DNA of 64,000 bases from Panagrolaimus kolymaensis. Taxonomy: Eukaryota > Nematoda > Chromadorea > Rhabditida > Panagrolaimidae. The notes under the pieces are model-generated. The model made no database searches, had not been told where the DNA came from, and saw only the letters and a list, made by a program, of their open reading frames with translations. A program made the translations under genes and the position numbers. Of this stretch, positions 45,915-55,728 are shown one piece after another. Positions within the stretch are counted from its first letter, which is position 1. Each line of letters opens with the position of its first letter. The stretch spans positions 248,001-312,000 of the forward strand of contig JAJQJQ010000031.1 in NCBI GenBank assembly GCA_028622995.1, written 5' to 3'.

Positions 45915-48900
45915 TTACCAAAACTTGTTCATATTAATAAAAAGTAAAATATAAACGCAAATAGTTAGCCATGTTAAACTTTTCAAATGATTGCCTTTAT
46001 TTAATATCCCTAAATCAGGGGTACTTTGGAATTTTGTTGAGGGATGTGGTAAGGAAGGAGTAGAAAGATATTTCTCTGCTTCAATAACTTCAATAAATGC
46101 AAAATAAGTGGATATCAAATAGTCAGATATATCAGACGAAAGGAAGTCATAGTAAAATTCAATGACTTCATTATTAAACTCAAATATTTGTCCAATATGA
46201 GTGATACTAAAATTATTAAATACTCGATTTAATTTAGTAGGGAAGTGTTTACTTGTATCGTTTGTTATTAGCCATAATGTAGTAATCTATATCAGCACTA
46301 ATATTACAATATTTAATTGTAACTTTTATAATATCTGTTTCTGCTTGGTAATTTGCTATGTACTTTCCAGTATCATCTCCACCAAACATGTACGGAAATA
46401 CGACAGATTTTTCGGAGCTCGTTAAATTATATGGAGGTCTAAAGTATACATCATCCTCGACTTCCAAATCTATTTTAATCGAGCTATTTACGGGAATTAC
46501 AACGGTGGTAGTTTTTGAAAAGAGCCGAATACCCTTCCATTGAGTTGAGGTGGTGGAACTTTAAAATTATTAATACAGGGTATCCCAAGAAAATCTCCAT
46601 TTTTCGACTTACTTGAAATCAAAAAATTTTTCTTTATCGAAACCATGGCCCGCATAAACTTCAACCATCTCATTCACGGAGCTCGTCCAAGCATTAGCAA
46701 TATAAGTCTTTTCTTCTTTGTTGTTAGTCAAGAGATGAATCATACACGGCTTTATGCCATTGGAAATCCCGATCAGTGATGGAGAATGACTGCCAAGCCA
46801 GTAGGTGTAAACGGTTTGAGTAAAAATGCATCCCTCGACATTATCTTTAAAAGAAATCCTTAAAGGTTTTTAGCCCTCTGGTTCCAAAGCTTATGATCCG
46901 GGATGTTCGGAAATCGGTTTTCCAAACGGAAGCCAAATCGTTTCCGTGTTTACGGAACGGAAATGGAAATCCAAAAAGCACGGAAATTCACTGAAACGGA
47001 ACGGAAAAATTCTTTTAATTAGTTGCCTCCAAAAGTTTCAAATTTTAGCTAATTTTACATAGTCTTAATAAAGCCTTTTGTTTGGCAAATTTGGTAGAAA
47101 AAATGAGATTTTTTTGACAAAAATGAGTGATTTCGAAGGAATTTTGACGCTCAAGTTCCAAAAAAGTGTCTGTTTTTATGTGTTTGCGAACCAATTTTTT
47201 TTTTGAAAAAATCTTGCAAAATGGTGGCACGGGGTCCCTCTCCCTTTTGTGTTGTAATTTCAGTATTTCCGTGACTTTTTTCTACGGAAACGGAATTCCG
47301 AACATCCCTGCTTATGATACGATTCCCGGGGTAACGTGAGCATTGCCTTAAGACTCGCCCCATGGCGTTACACAGACATCGGATGCTCTGGGGAAAAAAA
47401 CAACTCACAATTGGATGGTTGAAAAGCCATGTAATAGCCATCGAGATGTGTTCGTGAATTAACAATTACAAATTTTGTAAATTTTGTTGAACATTCATAA
47501 GAAAATTCAATAGTAAAACTAAAAATTGCTAAATTTTTTTTTTGAATAAATATGTTTACCAATTTTTAAATTGCAACTCAAAGGTTAAGCTTTCATTGTT
47601 GTAAAATTGAAAGGGATATGCAGGAATAATTTCAAAATTTGTATAAAATATAATCGTGGCATTGTTATCAATCTGCAATTTAGAATTTCTTTGGACAATT
47701 AACACCCTCATTTACTTACCAATTCCTTATCCAACTCAACCACAACTAAATCAGCATCAAATTTGGATGCATCAAAAATGTTTACAGGATTTGCTTTGGT
47801 TAAAGTTATTTTGGCACTAACTTTTGGTTCTAAAGAAAACTATTTAATTAATAAGGTATGCTTCAAAAGAATTCAGTTGCAGCTCCGAAGAATGGGCTCA
47901 CAAGGTGGAGTCGATATTAGGCCGCAATGGAAGGCGGTCTAGTCCACTAAAATGCAGCCCGGTCCATCACTTAGGAAAAAATGATGGACCGGGCTGCATT
48001 TTGGTGGACCGGGCCGAATGATGCCGCGTTTTAGTGTGGATCAGGGATATCCCCCTGTTCGGAATCTCTGCTGTATACACCGAAATTTTTTGATTTTCGG
48101 TCGCAGCCGAAGTTGGTAAATTTGGTCCGGAGCAACAATGGTCACGAGGCCGGCCTCATTACCCCAGTAACACCAGGGGCTGCAACCCCGAAATAAACCA
48201 AATTACTCGTTACTGTTGTGAGAGACAGTTGAAGAATTCGCCATGTGGGTGAATCGTAGGTTAAAACTTGAAAGATGTTTTGATTTGACTGTGTCAAATA
48301 AACAATGTAACTCGAATCTTCTTTCAATGTAAAAATAACTTCATCATTTGCAATAAAATTGAAAACATCAAACATTATCATACTTTTTCCATATGTATAA
48401 TCAAACATAACCTCAATTAATTTTTCGGGACATTTTGGATTAGAAACAATCTAAAATTTAAGTAACTTTTTAACTCACGATCAACTGAAGTTTTACAGTA
48501 AAATTGCAGACTAAATTACTGCAATAATAGTTATCACCACTGTAAAATAGATCATCTGTGACATTCATTATTGCATAATCTAATGAATTTTCGCAATCCA
48601 CAAAAAATTCTTTCATTGAACATTTGCATACTAAAAACCCAATTTTAAAATATGTAATTGGGTTAAACAGGGGCCTGCGGGGAAATGGAAGCTATCAAGG
48701 ACGCAAACCGAGAAATGTGTCGGTTTCAAAGAGACAAGTTTCTCAGAGCGTTTTTTTAATACAAGGAAAATGAAGTGTGCCCTGAGCAAGACTTGGCTGT
48801 CTTAAATTGACACTTTGACTTTATGTCCAAAGCTTCCCGAAATCCGGAAATTTCAAACCACCAATGGGCCAGCACTGTGTGGGGATAATAATTTACTAAA

Positions 48901-50116
48901 CTACTCACTCAATGTCAAAAACTCAAACGCAAAACCCTGCTTAAAAATACTTCCATCACTGGTGAAATTAAAGTCAAAGTGTTTTGGTGTATCATTTTGA
49001 TAGGCTCTTAATACAACGCTGTCACTTAAAAAATGTTCCCCAAATTCATCGGTGTATTTGATTACATCCACCCCGTGTTCCATGAAAAAATCGATTTTAA
49101 GGACCATTACTTCAGTTCCAGGATAAACATCTAATCCGAATGAGCAGGTACCACTGTTTGAATATCCGCTTCCATTTCGGATAGAATTATAATTTAGTGA
49201 ATCACTTGTACCCCATAATTTTGTGAGGTTTCCCACCGTTAAACAAGTTTCAGCTAAACGAATCGGATTGTTATCGATTATGGTTATGTAAGCGAGTAAA
49301 ACATTGGGATACAAAATGCTGCCTTTTGAAAATAGAACTCGTAAATGGTTGTCGGAATTGTAATAAGGATGGTAAACTTGAACCAGATTTTGACTAAATT
49401 TGAGAAATATTTAAACGGGCTTGGAAGTAGGACATAAGCTTTCAGGGATTCAGGGACAGGCTTACTTGGTAATTACATAATCCGTACTGTTTATGACTGT
49501 GAGAACCACGGAAGAGGTAAAATTTAAAAAAGAAAAAACAATTTTAAATCCGTATCCTTCGGGTCCCTCAAAAGACCACATGCAATTTTGATTCGGATCC
49601 GGAGGATAAAAATAACTGGTTGCAATTTGTAGAATTTGATTATCGTCCGTAAACTGGAATGGCGTCCGCTGATTTGTTACTGATTCCAAAGCACACGAAT
49701 TATTTTGATAGCTATCAAAATATGCAAACGCTTGAAAGGCTTCCAAATCATCTGGTCCAGAAGAAAATGAAAAAGCTGAACTGTCTTCATAAAAATTATA
49801 CCAATGTCCCGCCTGAGGATTGGTAAATACATAAATAAAATTTACATTCTGTAATAAAAAAGTTTTTCTGAGTTTGTGGATATCAATGCTAAAACTGTTT
49901 AAGTTTCTTTACCGTTAAATTAGCATCCGTTGTTGCATTAAGCCAGAAATTTATGTAGCAAAAGTCGCCTGGAAGTTTAGGAAAATTTAAGCTTTCAAAA
50001 AATATGACTTCATCGATTTTAAGATAAACATCCTTTTCTTGGTTTTCATCGCAGATGACAGTGGCATTGACGTCTTGAAAAACAAAAATAAGAATCAGAA
50101 TCCAAAAAGGGATCAT
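45915..50116 (-). CDS. Large secreted or membrane-tethered CUB-like protein
   Basis: Eleven exons on minus: 49913-50116, 49466-49848, 48909-49393, 48479-48630, 48174-48450, 47720-47829, 47560-47672, 47409-47518, 46613-46844, 46253-46558, 45915-46206, giving 887 aa with all phases consistent. Signal peptide MIPFWILILIFVFQDVNA. The body is beta-rich with many N-glycosylation sites and paired cysteines. CUB-like blocks include CMWSFEGPEGYGFKIVFSF, ETCLTVGNLTKLWGTSDSLN and CSFGLDVYPGTEVMVLKIDF. The C-terminus has a Ser/Thr/Pro stalk and LTWLTICVYILLFINMNKFW, either a TM or GPI signal. Nematode CUB-like proteins are often gut or epidermal and infection-induced; that role is inference. The donors at 48173 (GTGTTA) and 48908 are weaker. 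Introns 3, 5 and 8 contain inserted DNA. Confidence 0.75.
46898..47310. mobile_element. 413-bp hAT-type MITE in a CUB-gene intron
   Basis: Ends read CCGGGATGTTCGGAA and TTCCGAACATCCCTG (terminal inverted repeats, one or two mismatches), flanked by the 8-bp direct repeat CTTATGAT (46890-46897 and 47311-47318). Subterminal blocks repeat ACGGAAACGGAA-type units. No transposase. It lies in intron 8 of the CUB-like gene. Confidence 0.85.
47936..48015. repeat. Near-perfect 34-bp hairpin in a CUB-gene intron
   Basis: Arms 47936-47969 and 47982-48015 are reverse complements with about three mismatches. They share AATGCAGCCCGGTCCATCA / TGATGGACCGGGCTGCATT around a 12-bp A-rich loop. The block sits inside a GC-richer insertion (about 47880-48170) unlike surrounding intron DNA. 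It is probably the centre of a further MITE whose ends I could not fix. Confidence 0.75.
48640..48905. other. Atypical higher-GC insert in intron 3 of the CUB-like gene
   Basis: About 48668-48890 is less AT-rich than typical introns here and starts AGGGGCCTGCGGGGAAATGG. It makes this intron much longer than others in the gene. It is probably inserted DNA. No inverted repeats or target duplication were found. Confidence 0.35.
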
Positions 50117-50664
50117 GTTTTTGAATCAGTGAGAATACCAAAATTTATGTTGCAAAAAAAGCCAATGTTAAAATATTTATTTCCTCTTTTTATGTATCAC
50201 AGAATGCTACAACTCGAGGTCTTATAGCAACTTTTAAAGTTGCCTCTTATCAATGCGTGAAAAATATGTTTCTTTTTGAGTTAATCCTGATTAACTTTTT
50301 TTTAAGCACACCTTTGGCGCTGAGGTGGTTTAAAATACCTGATTTAAAAGCTTAAATAAAATTCCATCTGGCTAAGGACTTGTCTTCGTTAGCTTCCACC
50401 AAAGAAATAACAAGCAAGCAAGTCTCGTGTTTCCTCGCCCATTTTTTGTATGTTTTTGCATTTTAACTGCCATCGTCTGTCGCTCGCTTGCTTCAACGTT
50501 CCTTATCGATAGCTTTTTCTTGAGAAAAGCAGCACCGTTGATGAGAGGAGAAAATGAAAACATTGGAAACGGGGTGAAGGATGGGCATGTCTGCCTTGCG
50601 CCTTGAATTGTGAAACATTCAATCGAAAATGAAATCCTTTTCCTCGTTAGTTTGTAACAGGATG

Positions 50665-50723
50665 TGCTGGTCTCGATTAGTACTTGGATGGGAGACCTCC
50701 TGGGAATCTCGAGTGCTCCAAGC
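50665..50723 (+). pseudogene. 5S rRNA 3' fragment
   Basis: The last ~59 nt match the 3' half of the intact 5S gene, including TACTTGGATGGGAGACCTCC, TGGGAATCTCGAGTGCTCCA and the AGCTTTTTT terminator. The 5' half is absent, so it cannot be a complete 5S R3 promoter or rRNA. Confidence 0.9.
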
Positions 50724-51180
50724 TTTTTTAATTTTTTTCTTCTTTCAAAATTTAAATATTCTTTACATTTGCAAAAATAAACAATGAATGATGCTTCCTT
50801 TTTTTAAGATTATTTTTGTTTCACTTTTTTAAAGTAGAACTATCCAAAATTTATTTACATTTTTTCCAAAGCAATAAATACATTTTTGATGCACCTTTGT
50901 TAACACCAAAAATTAAAAAAAGCATCTCATTCGATATTTGAAAATCTAATTATTATTCAACAAATCATCAAAACACCACCACCTGTCGTCTCTAATATAT
51001 TCATAAAAAACCCCATAGGTATTGGCATGAGCTTCACACTGCATAACCAGCAACAAAATCTATATTGCCATTTTTTATTTAAATTATTTGTTTCGCTAAA
51101 AAGCGAAACGTTCCAAAATTTATATAATTTTTTTCTTCCAAAGCCACTAATAAAAGAGCTGGAATTTAATGATTACCTCA
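50724..51180. repeat. Duplicated 5S downstream flank
   Basis: Continues similarity to 45352-45560 beyond the 5S fragment: TTTTTAAAGTA, TTTATTTACATTTTTTCCAAAGC, and later CCAAAGCCACTAATAAAAGA, GAGCTGGA and TGATTACCT. It is interrupted by unrelated sequence. The shared flank means a DNA segment, not only an RNA copy, was duplicated. Confidence 0.75.
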
Positions 51181-52283
51181 GACTTTGGGTAATTAAACCG
51201 AAGATAAATTCTTTTTTATTCCTTTTTTTATCAAAATCATCCAAATTACTAATAATGAGCATTTCATTTAGAGAATTTCTGTTTTGCAAACATCATTTAA
51301 ATGTTTAAAAATTGTTTTATCGATAAACTTAACTGATTCCTTAGAATCACTTTTGAAGGCAATATCTTTGAAATCTTTATCTTCTTTCTTATATTTGTTT
51401 TGCTATTGATGAATAATTTCTTTTTAAAATAATTCTTGTAGTTTTTCGTTAGTAAGATTTATAAATAGTTGTTTAAGTTGGTTTCATCAAAATTTTTAAA
51501 ACCTGAGAGTTTTAAATAAAATTTTTCTAAATGTTAGACTTATAAAGTATTTTTTTCAACTTCTAGAAAGTGAGTGGGAGGTAAAAAATCGAAAAGTATA
51601 TTTTTAAAAAATAAAAAAGAAAAGATTTTACTGAATAAAAAATTCAAAAAAAGAAAAAAGAAAAGGAAAGGTGATTTAACGACAAACTGTCAATCGATAA
51701 AATAAAAAAATATTTCAAAAAAAAAATGAAGAAAAAAAATGTATATTCATTTATGTTTTGGCAATAAAATAGAAAGAAAAAAACGAAGAAGCGACGATAG
51801 CAAGCTAGAGATTTATCATTTTTAGTTTATACTAAAAAGAAATGAAAAGAGTAATATTTTTTAAAGCCAAAGATATCAATAATTTCGCTTATTTTTTGTG
51901 AATAAAAACGATAGTATTTTTATTTTTTTTTTGCTTTCAAGAGCTTTGCATAAAATTATATTTTTGTAAAAGTAGTTATCGAATGCAAATACTTTCATTT
52001 TCCTTAAAAAGAAATTGGTATATATAAATAAATTTTGATTAGTTGTGAAAGACGCCAAAAATCTGAAGGAAAAATATTAATCTTTTCAAAACTGTTAGAA
52101 ATTGTTTAACTCCGTCACATGTTTTTTTTATCGATATTATTGTTGCACCATAAAAATTTTTGTTGTAAAAAAGAAACTAAAAAAAATTTGAACAATAAAT
52201 CACTCATCAAAAGGGAAAAAAGTAACAATTTTCAACTCATATAATTTATAATTTTTTTTATAATTAATTGAATACTTCCAAAT

Positions 52284-52460
52284 AGTGTTAAATTACCGAC
52301 CGACCGACAAAAAAGTCGGTAAATTCAAAAAATTGTCGGTATGGAAATTGCTCTCGGTCGGTAAAGTCGGTATAAAAATATGGTCGGTCGGTAAATCGGT
52401 CGGTAAAAAGTCGGTCGATAAGTCGGTAATTACCGACTTTTCGGTCGGTAATTTAACACT
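52284..52460. mobile_element. 177-bp MITE with 10-bp target duplication (Mutator-like)
   Basis: Perfect 20-bp terminal inverted repeats AGTGTTAAATTACCGACCGA / TCGGTCGGTAATTTAACACT flank an interior made of GTCGGT(AAA) units. The 10-bp direct repeat ACTTCCAAAT lies at 52274-52283 and 52461-52470. A 9-11-bp duplication points to Mutator-type mobilisation. The class is inferred from duplication length alone. Confidence 0.85.
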
Positions 52461-52535
52461 ACTTCCAAATGAATGCTATTAATCTTGTAGTAAAGTCATT
52501 TTTTAACCTAAAAATAAAAAAGTGCAAACACGGAA

Positions 52536-53684
52536 CACTGAAAAAAAAACCGAATGTTCGTTCAACGACCATTTTTATTTGGCTATAAAGCGACTATTTT
52601 TTTGCAATTTTACGACGGTTTTTTCATCTTTTTCAAAACGATGGTTCAAAATACGGTAGTTTTAAGAACTTCTATATGAATGATCGTTTCACGACTATCA
52701 TAGGATCGGTTTTAGAACGTTCACATAAAATATGAACGTTCTATAACATCATATCGTAAAAACTATCATTTTACGACTATTATTGTTACGTTCAACGACT
52801 AAATATTTTCTTTTATTCTCTGGCTCACATTTTTTTCGAAAACCTAAACGTAGCCCTTGTGTTTATACCCTATCACATAAAGGAACAACCTTTGGTTCAA
52901 GTTTCGATTAATTTCTGGTTCATTTTCTGAAGGTGGCGGCATAGCCGTGCGTAACTCCATCTGAAGATTATTAAACTAGAAATTGTTAATATAGGTTCAG
53001 TAGTAATAGCTCTGGCCTAAATTAGCATAAACGAAGGATTGCCTATGCATTTCTTTCAGCTATAAAAGCTTTGGTATACCATAGTATCTAATTTTTGGAT
53101 TACTATCAGTTTATCTGATTGACACAGGGCTGTCAAATCGCTGTTTTTCGCTAGCGTCGCTCGAAATTGCTTCAGCGATGGTGAGCGATTCGCTGAAGTC
53201 GCTGAACTTTCATCGCTGTTTCTTCAGCGATCGCTGTTCATCGCTTGGCTGAAGCGATCGCTTAGCCAAAAAGACACGCAAAAAAAGCGTCGCTGTTTCA
53301 AACAGCGACGAGATCGCTGAAGTCGCTGAAGCGATTTTCATTTTTTTATTTTTAGCGCGAAGCGAAGCGACGCGAAAATGAAAAAGGCGTCGCTCAGCGA
53401 TCAGCGACGTCTTTGAGCGAAGCGATTTGACAGCCCTGGATTGACATATTAAATAATATTAAAATATTCAAAATTTCACTAAAAACTCAAAAAATTTTTT
53501 TTGTACCATGCCCGAAAAAATAGTCGTTTAACGATCAAAAAAAGTTGAAGAACGACTATTTTATAGTCACAAAACGGCCATATAACATGGTCGTTTATAA
53601 TACGCTGTAGGCCAAAATAACGTCGCTAATGGAGCCAAAAAACGATCGGTTTTCGATCATTTTTTTGTCGGTTTTTTTTCAGTG
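52536..53684. mobile_element. ~1.15-kb inverted-repeat element hosting a nested MITE
   Basis: Ends CACTGAAAAAAAAACCGA and TCGGTTTTTTTTCAGTG are inverted repeats, and the subterminal regions are rich in ACGAC/GTCGT-type motifs (AACGACCATTTT, AACGACTATTTT). Both flanks are AA; no longer target duplication is clear, so the superfamily is unassigned. Without the nested MITE it would be about 827 bp. No transposase is visible. Confidence 0.65.
53125..53438. mobile_element. 314-bp hAT-type MITE rich in TCGCTGAAGCGA, nested
   Basis: Perfect 18-bp terminal inverted repeats CAGGGCTGTCAAATCGCT / AGCGATTTGACAGCCCTG lie between 8-bp direct repeats GATTGACA (53117-53124 and 53439-53446). The interior is dense in GCGA/TCGC palindromic units. 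It inserted into the larger element 52536-53684 and is therefore younger than it. Confidence 0.95.
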
Positions 53685-53793
53685 AACAAGTATTTTTTTT
53701 TTCGAATGATTAATTGGCGTTCATAAAAGTATAAAAGTGCAGATATATTAATTTGAGTTTGATCAAAAGAAAGTTACCATATTAAAAATAAGA

Positions 53794-54159
53794 ATGGTCC
53801 CAATATTGGTTTCTCTTTTTATTATTGTTGTAACTTCATTTGGCATTTTTTATTTGTAAGTTTTTTATTATATTTTTTGAAAAGGGGTGATTGCGATAAA
53901 TGTATTTTAAAGGAAATGTGTTTATGATTCATATTATTGGAAGCGTCGAGGAATTCCAGGGCCATATCATTTAAAAACCAATTCATTTGAAAATCAAGCT
54001 TATCTCGTTTTTGATCCATATAATGCGTTTTTTCTCAAATTCGAGCAAAATCATGAAAAGATGTCGGAGGCCCGTTTTCAAAGGTGGCCAAGTGGACCTG
54101 AAATTTTTACCATAGATTCAACCATGACATTTTTTTACATTACATTACAAATTGTTTAA
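53794..54159 (+). pseudogene. Cytochrome P450 N-terminal anchor fragment
   Basis: Exons 53794-53855 and 53913-54159 give 102 aa. MVPILVSLFIIVVTSFGIFY is a membrane anchor followed by YDSYYWKRRGIPGPYHLKT, the 'YWk+RGIPGP' hinge typical of nematode microsomal P450s. After about residue 50 the sequence no longer resembles a P450, and it ends with ITLQIV* at 54159. I helix, ExxR and the heme-cysteine loop are absent. It is either a relic truncated by rearrangement, or a small membrane protein built on a P450 start. It lies directly downstream of the MITE cluster. Confidence 0.65.
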
Positions 54160-54307
54160 AGAAAATTGTTTATTCATTCATTATTCCTTTTTACATTTAA
54201 ACATTTCAATATAACTCAATAAATAATTTCTTATTTCTTCATTAAATACCAACAAAACAAAACTGAAAATTTCCAAATTAAAAAAATCGAAACAATAATT
54301 AAAATTT

Positions 54308-55463
54308 TTACCCATTTGTTGAATGTAAAATTAAAGTTGGGCAAATATTTGTTAAAGCATTAACCCAAGGATTTGTAAAATTCCTGGATATATGAAATAA
54401 AATTTGTTGAATCATTAAAGCCAAACAAGTTATTAAACTTTGAAAAAAGAGAATTATTTCTCGCCTTCGTCGAATGTGTCTCTGAGATTTGGTTGATCGT
54501 CGATTAAAGCGATGCTTTGAAAGGTGGCGAATTTGGATCTAAAACTAAGTAAAAAATTTTTCAACTTTTTTGTGGTTTATTCATACATTATTTTTCTTCC
54601 TTAAATTATAAATAGAAAAACCATCCATAATAATCATTCCAAGAAACAAAATGCCAATAAAAATTCCGCCTCCAATGTGCCTTGCCAAAGCAAAAGTGCC
54701 ATCATGGAAATATTTAAATTCAGATGGATCAAATTCAAAATATGTTTTCAATAAAACTCCCAAGGCTGCTAAAAATTTTTGAAAATTATAAACCTAAAAT
54801 TTATTTTAAAAAATGATGTCTACCGCTCAGAAGTCCAGCAATCATCCAAGCAATTAAAATAAAAGCCGAAGTTTGACGAGGACTAAATATTTTTGAAAAC
54901 CATACTGGATAACAAATAGCTGTGAAACGTTCGACAGAGATGATACAATGAATGAATATGGTTGCACACCAGCATGTTAATAATCCCAAACCAACTATTT
55001 GAGATGTTAGAACGACGCCATATGAATCCCATCTGCAAAAAAAAATCAGCCATAAATTTTTAATTTTCTTTTTTCTCTTTTATTTTATTGGACTTTTTTA
55101 GGAGTGTTCATCATTTCAAATTGAAACTAAATTTTTTGAGTTCCGAAGCTAATTTATTTGACTATTTTATTAGTTAAAAAAGGTATTTTTATGTAACATT
55201 TTTTATAAACTTTTTTCTCAAATATTAAATTTATTCGTATTTATTGACGCTTACCGAAACCAGGTAAAAGGAGTAATCCAAACTAAAAAATGTATCAAAA
55301 TTATGATATCACTGATGGCTCGAGAATAACACAGCTTTCCATAAGAATTTTGAAGAGATTTTATTGTACATAAATAATATAAACATAAACAATTAATAAA
55401 TATTCCACAGGTTGAAGCGCAGGCTAACCAGAAAGCTAAGAAATTATGGGTATCAAAATTCAT
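54308..55463 (-). CDS. Serpentine chemoreceptor, Srx-like GPCR
   Basis: Exons on minus: 55255-55463, 54824-55032, 54587-54768, 54308-54538, giving 276 aa, seven-TM topology. TM1 FLAFWLACASTCGIFINCLC, then CTIKSLQNSYGKLCYSRAISD (the 'NsfG.LC.s.a.sd' loop of Srx receptors), TM2 with FLVWITPF. TM3 LLTCWCATIFIHCIISVERF ends in the DRY-like ERFTAICYP. TM4 SAFILIAWMIAGLLS; TM5 IGILFLGMIIMDGFSIY; a basic third loop (SQRHIRRRREIILFFQSLIT) into TM6; TM7 WVNALTNICPTLILHSTNG. Such receptors usually act in chemosensory cilia. All phases fit and no lesion was seen. Confidence 0.8.
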
Positions 55464-55728
55464 ACTTAATTTTCTGATTTCTAAAACAAATTTTTAGGGA
55501 AAAAATTTAAAAACAATAAAAATGCTTTCTCTTTTATTTTTTTGATGTTTTAAAAGTTTTTTGGAGTATAAAGAAAGCGATGGAAAGGTTGTTTAAGAAT
55601 GAATCAGAAAAACAGAGAAAGAAAACTTTGAAATTTTTTTAATAACCTTTTAAAGCAAAATACAATAAAATAAAAAAAGCTACTAAAAACACCCGTTTTT
55701 GTTTTTGTTTTTGTTTTAAAAAGTGAAT

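Larger units (their letters stand above)
50117..52283. other. Intergenic region with 5S-derived duplication, otherwise non-coding
   Basis: Contains the CUB gene promoter side, the 5S fragment at 50665 and its duplicated flank. From about 51300 it is AT-rich with long A runs and nothing recognisable. Confidence 0.5.

Noticed and set aside
52536..53684. Assigning this element to hAT or Tc1/mariner
   Set aside because: Flanking bases give only AA on both sides, with no 8-bp or TA duplication to support a class.
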